Under the pieces are notes generated by a model that ran no database searches, was not told the origin of the DNA, and saw only the letters and a list, made by a program, of their open reading frames with translations. Positions 16,635-25,746 of a stretch of DNA of 64,000 nucleotides are shown piece by piece. The stretch covers positions 124,001 through 188,000 of the forward strand of contig NZ_WJIE01000008.1 of NCBI RefSeq assembly GCF_009649845.1, given 5' to 3'. Origin of the DNA: Polyangium spumosum (GTDB taxonomy: Bacteria; Myxococcota_A; Polyangia; Polyangiales; Polyangiaceae). Each line of letters begins with the position of its first letter. The stretch's first letter is position 1. The translations under genes were made by a program, and so were the position numbers.

Positions 16635-19600
16635 TCACCGCGCCTGCGCCTCGACGAGCCGGCGCATCTCCGCCACCACGGGCACGGTCTCGTCCGCGAC
16701 CGACCACGCGTCGAGGACCTGCTGCGCGAGCTGCCGCGCCCGGTCGTTTTCCCCTCGCCGGGCCGCGCGGCGCGCGGCGCGCACCCGCGCGAGGCTCGCG
16801 CCGTTGAGCTCCGACGAACGATCGGCGATCGCCGCCTCCAGGCGGGCGACGAGCTCATTCTCGCCCATTCGCTCGAACGTCTCCACCATCGGCTCCGCGA
16901 GCACCTCGACGAACGGGCCCGGCGTCCGGAGCAAGGGCCGGAAGGCGCGGGCGGCGCCGGCGAAGTCGCCGTTCGCGTGACGCTCCGCCCCGTCGGTGAA
17001 GGCGTCCGCGTCCGGGAGGGCGCTGTACGAGAGGCGCGGCCGGAGCTCACGGATCCGGGCAAAGCAGCGGCGAGACACGGCAGGCGAGGCGTGCGCGCAA
17101 ATGGCCGGGAGCCGGAGCGGGACATCGAGGTACGCGCCGTCGAGCGGCGGAGGTTCGGGATCGAGGAAATGTCCCACGAGGAAATCGGCCATCTCCCGCG
17201 CGCGGCCGAGGACGAGCGCGATCTGGAGGGCGCGCCAGCCGATGTCGAAGCGCTGCACGCGTAGCCATCCAGCGTCGTCCGGGGAGACGAGCATGGCTCG
17301 CCTCGCGCGCGCGAGGGCCGCGCCGAAGCGCGCCTCGCTCGCCTCGATACGCACGAGGAGCAAATCGCTGCCCACGCGGTGGACGGGATGACCCCCGGTC
17401 GCGAGCGCGAGCGCAATGCCGCGCGCCTCCTCCCGCGCGCCCGAGGCGAGCAATTTGTCCGCGAGCGTGCCCGCCACGGACGTGTCGAGGGGGGAAAGGG
17501 TATAGGCGCGTCGCGCATACCCGAGCGTGGTGGCCTCATCGCCCGGCCTCTTCGCCTGGAACAACCAGCCGTAGCTGTTCCAGGGCACCCACGCCTGCAT
17601 CGCCCGCAACGTCGCGTCCGCGCTCGCGGTTCCATAGACCACCGAGAGGAGCTGGAGCCAGGGCGCGCACCCCTCGCCGATCGGGTTTCTCGGCTCCGCC
17701 TGGACCGCGAGCAGCGCCATGTCGGCGGCGCGCTTCGGGTCGGACGATTGAAGCAGGCAGGAGAGCGTCGCCGCGAGCGTCGAGCGCCCGAGCGGCGCGA
17801 GCTCGCGCGCGAAATGCCGCTCGAGCTCGGCGATCGTGGCCGGATCGTCGACGCGAAGCGCGACGTGCTCGACGCGCGCGCGCGCGGCGAGCTCGCCCGG
17901 CGAGGCGAGGGGGCCGCGCGGAGGCAGCGCCACGCGCGGGAGCGGGAGGCCGAGCGTGTAGGCGCAATGGCGAGCCTCGGCGGGACCCATCTCCGCGAGG
18001 TCGGCGCTTTTCGCCGCGACGCGGGCGCATTCGTCCGGGAGCCCGCCCGCATTGTTGCTCATGGCCGCGGAGAGGTCGAAGAGCGCGAGGGCCCCGTCGA
18101 CGTCACGAGCGCGCGAGTAGTCCGCGAATGCGGGATCGAGGGCGGACGAGACCGGGAGCGCGCCCCGCTCGGCGAGAGGATTCATCACGCGCCGCACGGC
18201 TTCGTGGAGCGCACGGCCGGCGCCCGCGGAGCGGTCCATTTCGGTCCCGTCGGGCCGACGGAGGGTGACGGTGATCCGGAAGCCCGCGCCCTCGCGGACG
18301 ACCTCTCCGTCGACGTAGGCGGATGCCCGCCGGCGGGCCTCCTCGACCGCCCTCGCGCGCGCGTCGGCGGCGGCGTAGGGATCCTCGGGGAACCGGTCCA
18401 CGGGCTGCGCCGGGAGGGCGAGGAGCTCGGCGGGGAGGAGCGTCTGGCCAGAAGAACCGCCGCGCAGGATACGCGCTCGTTCGCAGAAGAGAGACGCCGC
18501 CGCGGCGCCGAGCCATCCTGCCGGCGCGTCGACGCCCGCTACGTCGAAGGGCGGGCACGCCAGCACGGAGGTCGGAGGTGCCGCGGGCGCGACAGCAGGG
18601 GGGCCGGCCTGCGCGGGCGCGCGCCGATCGATGACGGACGCGCCGCCGATCGCGACGAGAATGCCGCCGGCGATCACGAGCAGCGCGATACCCTGCTTTC
18701 GTGATCGGACGGGCGCAGGTGATGCCCTCTGCGGGGGCGATTCCCCGGGGGACGCCGGCCCGCCCTCGGCCATGGACGTGGACGCGCCGAGATCGAACGT
18801 CGAATGCGTGGCCGTCGCGTCCTCGGGCGGCAAGGATTCGGTTCGTCCGGGGATCGATGGCGAGCCCTCGTCCTCGGCCGCGCAGGCTTTCGGCGCGGCC
18901 GCAGCGCTCTCCGCCGGCGGCGGCGCCGCGTCGTCGAATGCAGGGCGGGGCAGGGGGAGGTGATCCATCTCGACGATGCCGAGCACGTCGCCGAGCGCGC
19001 GCACCGCCGCGGTCGCCGTGGGGAACCGCCGGTCCGGATCGACGGCGGTCGCCTTGGCGAACCAGGCATCGAAGCCCGCGGGCAAAAGGACGCCGTTCCT
19101 GTTCCTGGCCGCGCGCGCGCTCGCCGGCTCGACCGGACCGTACGCCGCGCTGAGCGCGAAGGCGACGAGGTTGTCGTCCTCTTTCCTCTCATCGGCCCAG
19201 TACGCTTCGCCGACGAGGAACGTATAGGCCATCATCCCGAGCGCGTGGATGTCCGTCGCCGCCGAGACGCGCTGGCCACGGAATTGCTCGGGCGCCATGT
19301 AGAGCGGCGTCCCGACGGTCTGGGTCGCGCCTCCACCGGCGGTGCTCTCGGCGATGATCTTTGCCACGCCGAAATCGAGGATCTTGATGCGCCGCTCGCC
19401 ATCCTCGCGCACGCTGAGGAAGAGATTCGCGGGCTTGAGGTCGCGATGAACGATGCCCGCCCGGTGCGTCGCGTCGAGCGCGAGCGCCGTCTGCTGGAGG
19501 CACGAAAGGGCCTCCTCGGGCGAGAATCGCCCCACGCGCTGGAGACATCGTCCGAGCTCCTCGCCGCGGAGCAGCTCCATGACGAGGAACGGCGCGCCGG

Positions 19601-19859
19601 TCGCGTCGTCGACCCCCGCGTCGAAGACCTCCACGAGGTACGGGCTCTCGACGCGCGCCGTCACCCGCGCCTCGAGCTCGAACCGCCGCCGCAGCTCGGG
19701 GCGCTCGATGATGTGGGAGAGCATCACCTTGAGCGCGCACCGGCGATCCGTGCCGAGGTGGCGAGCCTCGTACACCGCGCCCATGGCGCCCGCAGCGAGG
19801 CGGCAGAGCAGCCGGTAACGACCGGCGAAGGTTGCTCCTTCCACCACCTCGAAGGACAT
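16635..19859 (-). CDS. Transmembrane Ser/Thr protein kinase with large C-terminal domain
   Basis: The 1,074-residue product has an N-terminal Hanks-type kinase: glycine loop AGAMGAVY, catalytic Lys44, HRDLKPAN with Asp140, DFG with Asp162, and MAPEQF. A Pro/Ala-rich juxtamembrane stretch (300-385) leads to one transmembrane helix at about 390-410 (IALLVIAGGILVAIGGASVI). The remaining 660 residues are probably extracytoplasmic, with helical Ala-rich repeats resembling TPRs that may sense envelope signals. ATG 19859 lies 56 bp after the ceramidase-like gene. Substrates are unknown; the FHA regulator encoded nearby is an attractive but untested one. Confidence 0.93.
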   Translation of the reverse strand: MSFEVVEGATFAGRYRLLCRLAAGAMGAVYEARHLGTDRRCALKVMLSHIIERPELRRRFELEARVTARVESPYLVEVFDAGVDDATGAPFLVMELLRGEELGRCLQRVGRFSPEEALSCLQQTALALDATHRAGIVHRDLKPANLFLSVREDGERRIKILDFGVAKIIAESTAGGGATQTVGTPLYMAPEQFRGQRVSAATDIHALGMMAYTFLVGEAYWADERKEDDNLVAFALSAAYGPVEPASARAARNRNGVLLPAGFDAWFAKATAVDPDRRFPTATAAVRALGDVLGIVEMDHLPLPRPAFDDAAPPPAESAAAAPKACAAEDEGSPSIPGRTESLPPEDATATHSTFDLGASTSMAEGGPASPGESPPQRASPAPVRSRKQGIALLVIAGGILVAIGGASVIDRRAPAQAGPPAVAPAAPPTSVLACPPFDVAGVDAPAGWLGAAAASLFCERARILRGGSSGQTLLPAELLALPAQPVDRFPEDPYAAADARARAVEEARRRASAYVDGEVVREGAGFRITVTLRRPDGTEMDRSAGAGRALHEAVRRVMNPLAERGALPVSSALDPAFADYSRARDVDGALALFDLSAAMSNNAGGLPDECARVAAKSADLAEMGPAEARHCAYTLGLPLPRVALPPRGPLASPGELAARARVEHVALRVDDPATIAELERHFARELAPLGRSTLAATLSCLLQSSDPKRAADMALLAVQAEPRNPIGEGCAPWLQLLSVVYGTASADATLRAMQAWVPWNSYGWLFQAKRPGDEATTLGYARRAYTLSPLDTSVAGTLADKLLASGAREEARGIALALATGGHPVHRVGSDLLLVRIEASEARFGAALARARRAMLVSPDDAGWLRVQRFDIGWRALQIALVLGRAREMADFLVGHFLDPEPPPLDGAYLDVPLRLPAICAHASPAVSRRCFARIRELRPRLSYSALPDADAFTDGAERHANGDFAGAARAFRPLLRTPGPFVEVLAEPMVETFERMGENELVARLEAAIADRSSELNGASLARVRAARRAARRGENDRARQLAQQVLDAWSVADETVPVVAEMRRLVEAQAR

Positions 19860-19915
19860 CGCGACCTCGACGGGAGGATGACTCGGCGCTCTTGGGGGCG
19901 CCTACGCTTTCCGCT

Positions 19916-21553
19916 TCACTCCGCGTACATCTTCACGAACTCTTGCGTGATGATCGGCCCCGCCTGGTACCCCGACGAGTTCTCCTCGCCATACTGATCA
20001 TCATCGGCCACGTAATCATACGGCGGCACCTGATCCCACTGCGGCAAGGGGATGACGTACCCGATCGCGTCATTCGCGTTGTTCACCATCACCTTGATCG
20101 AGCCCTCCGGCAGCACCGATTGCACCGGCACCTCGGCGAGCGCGTCGGGGTAATCGGCGCCGTCGGGGCTCTCGATGTACGAGCTCCCGCCCGGCGTGAG
20201 CAGCCATAGCTCCGTGTAGAGCTCGCCCGGCGCCGTCGCGATCGCCACCGGCCCGATGTGGATCCCGTTCACCTCGGAGGCGATGACCACGTCGCCACTC
20301 AACAAGAGCCCCGCTCCGAGCCCCGGCCGCTCCGCCTCGGTCACCCGCTTCCCGTCCCACCAGTACACCTCCCGCGGCATGAGGCCCGAGAGCACCGCGA
20401 TGCCGAGGGATATATTCGTGGCCGGCAGCAGGAACGAGCGCCGCCGGAACGCGAGCGACGGCGCGTCGTCCTTCACCGTGCTGCCACCTTCGAGCGCCGC
20501 GATCGCCGCCTCCGCCGCGCCCTTGCCGACGTACTCCGCCCGCTCCCACGTCCCCTGCTCGCACGTCTCCATGCCCGCGAAATCGGGGCAACCGACGATA
20601 CCGATCGTCGTCGTGAGGCCCCCGAGCAGGCCGCTGAAGAAGACCGTGGGCGCCCCGGGCCACTTCGCCTCCATCGTCTCGCGCAGGTAATGCGGGTAGT
20701 CCGAGGTCAAGAGGGTGTTCTTCGATCCGAGCGCCTCGGGGTGGTTGCCCCAGAAGACCATGTTCGTCATCACCGCGCCGCTCTCGTCCTGGAATTGCAG
20801 CGTCGTGATGTTCTGATCGATCACGAACGGCCTGCGCGTGTCGTTCACGAGCTCCGGCGCCTGCGCCTGCGCGACCACGAGTTTGGCCTTCTTCTGCGCC
20901 GCCTTCGCCTCCTTCAGCGCGAGGACCGTCTGCTTGACGATATGGTCCATGTAGGCCGGATCGATGCCCGAGGTGCTCGGGTCACGGCCCCACATGCCCA
21001 TCGTGTCGCGCGCCTCGTGCACGTGCGTCGAGGCCACGAGGACGTGATCGAAATCGAGGCCCTCGGCCGCCGCGGCCTGCCGGATGTCGAGCACGTACTC
21101 CTGGAAATACCCCACGAGGTCGAGCGAGACCATACCCACCGAGACGTCGCCCTGCTCCAGCACGACCACCCGCGCCCAGACGTCGTCGTGCACCCCCGTC
21201 GCCGCCCGGCCATTGCCGAAACCAGCGAGCCAGACGCCGTCCCACCGCCCATTGCCGTTTTTATCCTCGTACGCCTCGCCCTCGTCCCACTCGCCATTCT
21301 GGTTCGTGTCCGTCCAGGTCTCGATCGTGGGCGTGATTTTTTGCGCCGAGGCGCCGACGCGTAGATCCCCCTCGGCCTTTTCGCAGCCGACGGCCCCCGG
21401 GCAGTTGAGGTTCGTCGCCCGGCCCTGCGCGTCGACGATCGGCGTGGGCGTGGCGGCCGGGGGCTCTTTCGTTTCTCCGCCTCCACAACCCGCGAGCGCG
21501 GGGGCGAGGATAGACGCGACGAGGAGCGAGAAGGGGGAGCGGAGCGAGCGCAT
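19916..21553 (-). CDS. Neutral-ceramidase-like lipoprotein
   Basis: This 545-residue lipoprotein (lipobox LAGC at about residue 21) has a Pro/Thr linker and then a domain resembling the N-terminal domain of neutral/alkaline ceramidases: LAGFGNGRAATGVHDD, VSLDLVG, and ASTHVHEARD, which matches the family's SxHTHSGPG metal/active-site stretch only loosely. Near residue 90 is an Asp/Asn-rich DTNQNGEWDEGE-DKNGNGRWDG segment of calcium-loop type, unusual for ceramidases. ATG 21553 gives the correct signal. It follows the M23 peptidase gene by 65 bp. Amide hydrolysis of a lipid is inferred only. Confidence 0.65.
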   Translation of the reverse strand: MRSLRSPFSLLVASILAPALAGCGGGETKEPPAATPTPIVDAQGRATNLNCPGAVGCEKAEGDLRVGASAQKITPTIETWTDTNQNGEWDEGEAYEDKNGNGRWDGVWLAGFGNGRAATGVHDDVWARVVVLEQGDVSVGMVSLDLVGYFQEYVLDIRQAAAAEGLDFDHVLVASTHVHEARDTMGMWGRDPSTSGIDPAYMDHIVKQTVLALKEAKAAQKKAKLVVAQAQAPELVNDTRRPFVIDQNITTLQFQDESGAVMTNMVFWGNHPEALGSKNTLLTSDYPHYLRETMEAKWPGAPTVFFSGLLGGLTTTIGIVGCPDFAGMETCEQGTWERAEYVGKGAAEAAIAALEGGSTVKDDAPSLAFRRRSFLLPATNISLGIAVLSGLMPREVYWWDGKRVTEAERPGLGAGLLLSGDVVIASEVNGIHIGPVAIATAPGELYTELWLLTPGGSSYIESPDGADYPDALAEVPVQSVLPEGSIKVMVNNANDAIGYVIPLPQWDQVPPYDYVADDDQYGEENSSGYQAGPIITQEFVKMYAE

Positions 21554-21618
21554 GCCAATGTTGGTACAGCGAATCCGCCGCGCTTGGCAAGCGGCGCGCG
21601 CCGCTCCGCGAGGGAGCT

Positions 21619-22401
21619 TCAATCGTGCGGCAAATTGCTCGACCAGCGGTGCAGGTGCGCGGTCGGATCCATGAGGTCCGCGCGGCGCTGGTAGGACGCG
21701 CCGCTCTCCGTCTTCGCCCCGCCCGAGCGTTGCGTGAGGGGGCCGGAGACGTCGCCCTTGTACATCTCGAGGTGGAGCATGTCGCTCGGGACCTTGATGC
21801 CCACGAGGTGGCCGACCTTGGCGATGCGTTGCCCCGCCTTGACCTTGTCACCTTGCTTCACGGTCGTGAACTTCTGGATCTCGCCGTACCGGATGACGAA
21901 CGAGCCGTGGTGCACCTCGAGCGCGTACGTCTCGCAGTAGAACGGATACGGCCCGAGGATCACCTCGCCGTCGGCGATGGCGTGCACCCACGTGCCGAGC
22001 GAGGCGTAGAGGTCACAGCCGGCGTGCGCGCGCGCGCCGCCGCTCCTGCGTGAGCCGAACGATCGCGGCGGGCTCGTCCAGTTCGACGTGGGCAGCTTGC
22101 TCAAGGGAAAACACTCGCTGCCCGTGATGATGGGCGTGTCGCGCACCGACGTGCCGACGGGCGTGCTCTTTTTCTGCATCAGCGCCGCCCACGTCTTCGG
22201 TCCGACGATGCCGTCGTCGGGGACGAGCCCCTGGCGCCGCTGAAAGCTCCGCACGGCCCTCTCCGTGCCGGGGCCGAACTGGCCGTCGGGCTTCACGTCG
22301 AACCCCCAGCCCACGAGCGCGCGCTGGAGGACCTTCACCTCGTCCCGCAGGTGCGGGGACTTGTCGGCGTAACCTGCCGAGAGCCGGAGCGTCGGGTACA
22401 T
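21619..22401 (-). CDS. Peptidoglycan-binding M23 family peptidase
   Basis: The 260-residue protein has an N-terminal PG_binding_1 domain (EVKVLQRALVGWGFDV, DGQFGPGTERAVRSFQRRQGL, GIVGPKTWAAL). The C-terminal half is a LytM/M23 zinc endopeptidase-like domain with HAGCDLYA and HLEMY, the usual metal-ligand stretches (HxxxD and HxH-like). The second ligand reads HLEMY rather than HLHF, so activity is uncertain. No signal peptide is evident at the predicted ATG 22401. The likely role is cutting or binding peptidoglycan cross-links. The downstream ceramidase-like and kinase genes run in the same direction. Confidence 0.85.
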   Translation of the reverse strand: MYPTLRLSAGYADKSPHLRDEVKVLQRALVGWGFDVKPDGQFGPGTERAVRSFQRRQGLVPDDGIVGPKTWAALMQKKSTPVGTSVRDTPIITGSECFPLSKLPTSNWTSPPRSFGSRRSGGARAHAGCDLYASLGTWVHAIADGEVILGPYPFYCETYALEVHHGSFVIRYGEIQKFTTVKQGDKVKAGQRIAKVGHLVGIKVPSDMLHLEMYKGDVSGPLTQRSGGAKTESGASYQRRADLMDPTAHLHRWSSNLPHD

Positions 22402-22565
22402 GGGCGCATTCTAAACGAATCACCCCTCGGTGCGGCAAGACGTCGTGTTGCCGTCCTGTCGGCGCAAGCTGTGCCAGGCGCGGCGTCAGGGCCAGACGCG
22501 GCGCGGCGCGGGTGCGTCGCGAATCGATTTTTCCGCTGGCATGGCGCGTGCTGCAGCGTAGGGGC

Positions 22566-23177
22566 ATGATGCGGAAACAGATTCGTTCGCTTGTTATGGT
22601 TCTTTCGCTCGCCGTGACCGCCGCGTTCCTCCAGGGCTGCGAGAACGAGGACGAGTGCAACTGCGGCGCGCCGCCGCCGGACAACACCGGCGGCTTCGGC
22701 GGGGAAGGCGGCGCCGGAGGAGAAGGCGGCGCAGGTGGCCCAGGCGGCGCGGGTGGGCAAGGCGGCGTCGGAGGAGAAGGCGGCGCAGGAGGTCAGGGCG
22801 GCGAGGGCGGAGGTGGCAGCGCGCTCTGCGAGGATCGGACGGGCGGCGCGCTCGTGACGTTCGACGTCGTGGGGTACTCGTTCACGGTCTGGATCACGAA
22901 CCAGGTGTTCATCGACGAGGCGATCCAGTTGAAGGAGTCGGGCATGACGCGCGTGCCGAACTTCGAGGTGGTCGTCGACGGGCGGGACTGCGATCCGCAG
23001 TGGACCTTCCACGTGGACCCGGAGAAGGTGGGCTTCGCGGACTTCACGATCGAGCTCTGCGACGGCACGCCGCAGTACGTCGAGGAGAACACGGCGGAGT
23101 GGCTCGAGCAGGTCGGCAACTACTGTCCGTGGAGCGCGAAGGTCACGAACGTGGAGGTGCGTCCGGCGACGCCGTGA
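22566..23177 (+). CDS. Lipoprotein with Gly-Gly-X linker
   Basis: This 203-residue lipoprotein (lipobox FLQGC) has a linker of about 45 residues built from GGxGG/GEGGAGG repeats, a common spacer in myxobacterial surface lipoproteins. A globular domain of about 110 residues with several Cys follows (LCEDRTGGALVTFDVVGYSFTVW). ATG 22566 and 22569 are adjacent; the first is used. No family recognised. It is followed by the palindromic intergenic element at 23207. Confidence 0.78.
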   Translation: MMRKQIRSLVMVLSLAVTAAFLQGCENEDECNCGAPPPDNTGGFGGEGGAGGEGGAGGPGGAGGQGGVGGEGGAGGQGGEGGGGSALCEDRTGGALVTFDVVGYSFTVWITNQVFIDEAIQLKESGMTRVPNFEVVVDGRDCDPQWTFHVDPEKVGFADFTIELCDGTPQYVEENTAEWLEQVGNYCPWSAKVTNVEVRPATP

Positions 23178-23254
23178 CCTCGCGCGCGGCCCCGGACCCC
23201 GCGGGGGGCTGTCCGCCCCCTCGACCCCCGACCAGGCACGGCCTGGACCGAAGG

Positions 23255-23285
23255 TCGAAGAACTGCGCGATGCGCAGTTCTTCGA
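23255..23285. repeat. Perfect 14-bp stem hairpin (core AACTGCGC)
   Basis: Arms 23255-23268 and 23272-23285 are exact complements around the 3-nt loop GAT. It lies downstream of the lipoprotein gene, so it could also end its transcript. Confidence 0.85.
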
Positions 23286-23375
23286 ACAGCCGGTGGCAAG
23301 ACCTCCCACGACCTTGCCTACCGAGACCGCCGCGCTGCCGGTTCCGCAGGCAACGCGGCCTCTTCGTCGGCCTGC

Positions 23376-23406
23376 TGGGAAAACTGCGCGGAGCGCAGTT
23401 TTCCCA
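23376..23406. repeat. Perfect 14-bp stem hairpin, second copy of core
   Basis: Arms 23376-23389 and 23393-23406 are exact complements around the loop GGA. It shares AACTGCGC/GCGCAGTT with the hairpin at 23255, but the outer arm differs (TGGGAA instead of TCGAAG), as expected if paired changes preserve the stem. Confidence 0.85.
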
Positions 23407-23617
23407 CCTGAGGTCCAGGGCTTGCCCTGGTCCGGGGGTGCAGGGGGGCGGACAGCCCTCCTGCTGGGGCCTGGGGCAACGCCCCAGCGAGTGGGCGCGC
23501 GGGAGATGCAGAAAAACGGGGAGGCGTGCTCGGCCGCATTGACGCGAGGTGCGGCGCGCTCGACGAACATGGCAGCGCGCTCGTGCGGCAGACGGCCGGA
23601 GCGCGGGAGGGGGGCAC

Positions 23618-25663
23618 ATGAGGAAATCGAGGATCGGGGCCGCGTGGGCGCTCGGGCTCATCGCCACGTCGTTTGTCGCGGAGGGCGCGTCGGCCGAGGA
23701 GCTCGCGTTGCGGCGGGTGATGCTCTCGACGGGCGGCGTCGGGTACTTCGAGCACGAGGCGCGGGTGACGGGCAACGCCGAGCTCACGCTCGACGTCCGG
23801 CTCGATCAGGTGAGCGACGTGCTGAAGAGCCTCCTCGCGGTCGACGAGCAAGGCAGGCTGGGACAAGCGAGCCTTCCGGGGCGGGCGCCGCTGTCCGAGT
23901 TCTTCCGGGATCTGCCGTTCTCCCAGGAGGACCTCTCGTCCACGGCGTCGCTCTTGCGCGCGCTGCGCGGGCAGATGCTGCGGGTCTCGGCGCACGGCGC
24001 GACGATGGAGGGGCGGCTCGTCGCGGTGACGGAGGAGAAGGTCTCGCTCGGCGAGGGGCAAGGCACGATCGTGCGGCACCGGCTGTCGCTCTTGACGGCG
24101 ACGGGCATGCGGCAGGTCGTGCTCGAGCAGGCGGACCAGATCGAGATCGTGGACGCGCGGCTGCGCGCGCAGGTGGAGGGAGCGCTGGCCGCGATCGCGG
24201 AGCATGCGGCGCAGGATCGGCGGACGATCTCGATCGACGTCGCGGGGCAAGGGGAGCGGGTCGTGCGCGTCGGCTACGTGGTCGCGGCGCCGCTGTGGAA
24301 GGCGACGTATCGGCTGGTGGTGCCGGAGGCGGAGGAAGGCGAGGCGCGGATCGAAGGCTGGGCCTTGCTGGAGAACATGAGCGGGCAGGACTGGAACGAC
24401 GTCGAGCTGTCGGTGGCGTCGGGCAACCCCGTGACCCTGCGGCAGGCGATCTACGAAGCATATTTCGTGAATCGACCGGAGGTGCCGGTGGAGGTGCTCG
24501 GGCGCAGGTTGCCGCCGGTCGACGTGGGGGTCGTGCCGGACGCCGAGGAGAAGTCGGAGGAGGACGCGCGCCGCGTGATGCGTGGTTACATGGCCGCGCC
24601 CTCGGCGGCCGACAGCGTGATGCTCGAGGCGCAGCCGGTCGGGGGGGCGATGGCCGAGGTGCCGTCGATCGCCACGCCGGCGGAGGGCGCGACGCAGGTC
24701 GTGTTCCGCTTCCCGGAGCCGGTGGATCTGGCGCGTGGTCAATCGCTGCTCGTGCCGATCGTGAGCGATACGATCCCGGTCGAGCGGGTCTCGTGGTACC
24801 GGCACGACGTGGACGCGCGGAACCCGCTCGCGTCGGTGCGGCTCGTGAACGAGAGCGGGACGGGCCTGCCGCCGGGCGTGCTCGCGATCTACGAGGACGC
24901 GGAGGAGGCGGGTGAGCCGCTCTCGTTCGTCGGCGACGCGCGGCTCGGCGCGCTGCCGGAGGGGGAGGACCGGCTCGTGAGTTACGCGGTGGACCTCGAC
25001 GTGCGCGTGGACCGCGAGGAGAAGTTCGCGCAGTTCGTCGCGGGCGCGCGGATCGCGAGAGGCGTGCTCGAGGTGCGTCGCGTGGAGAGGCGCACGACGA
25101 CGTACGAGATCAAGGGCGCGACGGACGAGCCGCGGGTCCTCGTCGTGGAGCACCCGCGTATCCCTGGCTTCACGCTGACGTCGCCCACGGAGGGCGTGCT
25201 CGGGACGACGGAGACACACGTGCGGATCCGTCGAGAGGTCCCGGCAGGACAAACGGTGGCGATGGACGTGGTGCTCGAGCGGCCGATCGAGCAAAGCATC
25301 GTGATCGGGTCGATCACGCCGCAGGAGCTCGGGGTGGTGCTCTCGTCCACGGAGCTGTCGGCGAACATGCGGAGCGCGCTCGAGCAGGTGGCGGAGCTGC
25401 AGAAGACGCTCGCGTCGAGGGAGCAGGCGCTCGCGCTCCTGCGGAGCGAGCGGCAGAGGCTGGTGAGTGATCAGGATCGGCTGCGGCGCAACCTCGCGGC
25501 CTCGCCGCAGGGGAGCGAGCTGCACACGCGTTACCTGACGGCGCTCGCGGCGACGGAGGATCGGATCGGCGAGATCGATCGGTCGATCGACGCGGCAGAG
25601 GCAGCCGTGCGTGTCGCGAAGGAGGAGCTCGCCGACTACATCGGGAGCTTGACGATCCTCTGA
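23618..25663 (+). CDS. DUF4139 domain-containing exported protein
   Basis: The 681-residue protein has an N-terminal signal (WALGLIATSFVAEGASA). It shows the two parts of the DUF4139 family: an N-terminal beta-rich segment (VMLSTGGVGYFEHEA) and a later domain (YVVAAPLWKATYRLV, ALLENMSGQDWNDVELSVASG). A C-terminal coiled coil spans about 600-660 (SREQALALLRSERQRLVS). Related proteins contribute to envelope or mucosal surface functions, but no reaction is known. ATG 23618 is preceded by GGGAGGGG. Transcription is probably closed by the hairpin at 25665. Confidence 0.88.
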   Translation: MRKSRIGAAWALGLIATSFVAEGASAEELALRRVMLSTGGVGYFEHEARVTGNAELTLDVRLDQVSDVLKSLLAVDEQGRLGQASLPGRAPLSEFFRDLPFSQEDLSSTASLLRALRGQMLRVSAHGATMEGRLVAVTEEKVSLGEGQGTIVRHRLSLLTATGMRQVVLEQADQIEIVDARLRAQVEGALAAIAEHAAQDRRTISIDVAGQGERVVRVGYVVAAPLWKATYRLVVPEAEEGEARIEGWALLENMSGQDWNDVELSVASGNPVTLRQAIYEAYFVNRPEVPVEVLGRRLPPVDVGVVPDAEEKSEEDARRVMRGYMAAPSAADSVMLEAQPVGGAMAEVPSIATPAEGATQVVFRFPEPVDLARGQSLLVPIVSDTIPVERVSWYRHDVDARNPLASVRLVNESGTGLPPGVLAIYEDAEEAGEPLSFVGDARLGALPEGEDRLVSYAVDLDVRVDREEKFAQFVAGARIARGVLEVRRVERRTTTYEIKGATDEPRVLVVEHPRIPGFTLTSPTEGVLGTTETHVRIRREVPAGQTVAMDVVLERPIEQSIVIGSITPQELGVVLSSTELSANMRSALEQVAELQKTLASREQALALLRSERQRLVSDQDRLRRNLAASPQGSELHTRYLTALAATEDRIGEIDRSIDAAEAAVRVAKEELADYIGSLTIL

Positions 25664-25664
25664 G

Positions 25665-25714
25665 GCCTCACCCACCCAACCCCCCTCTCCACTGCGTGGC
25701 GAGGGGGGTGAGGC
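25665..25714. terminator. GC-rich bulged hairpin after DUF4139 gene
   Basis: GCCTCA at 25665-25670 pairs with TGAGGC at 25709-25714, and CCCCCCTC at 25679-25686 pairs with GAGGGGGG at 25701-25708, around a 14-nt loop with one bulge. There is no T run, so termination may be weak or factor-assisted. Confidence 0.5.
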
Positions 25715-25746
25715 TGGGCTTGAAAGTGGCGCGGATCCTGGCGAAC

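Larger units (their letters stand above)
23207..23457. repeat. Imperfect inverted-repeat element containing two long hairpins
   Basis: The ends at 23207-23238 and 23424-23457 are imperfect inverted copies: GGCTGTCCGCCCCC at the left and GGGGGCGGACAGCC at the right, continuing inward through CCCCCG-CCAGGC and GCC-TGG-CGGGGG. Between them lie two palindromes sharing the core AACTGCGC-N3-GCGCAGTT. The intergenic gap (23178-23617) otherwise holds only the promoter region of the DUF4139 gene. It looks like a small non-autonomous palindromic element. Confidence 0.7.

Noticed and set aside
14837-18052. A 1,071-codon minus-strand open frame
   Set aside because: It crosses the FHA regulator start, a plus-strand lipoprotein gene and the kinase's 3' half in another frame, and reads as Arg/Pro/Ser-rich noise.
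22541-22556. Sigma-54 promoter-like TGGCAT-N6-GTGC upstream of the lipoprotein gene at 22566
   Set aside because: The -12 element would place the transcript start at or after the start codon, and one of the key bases differs.
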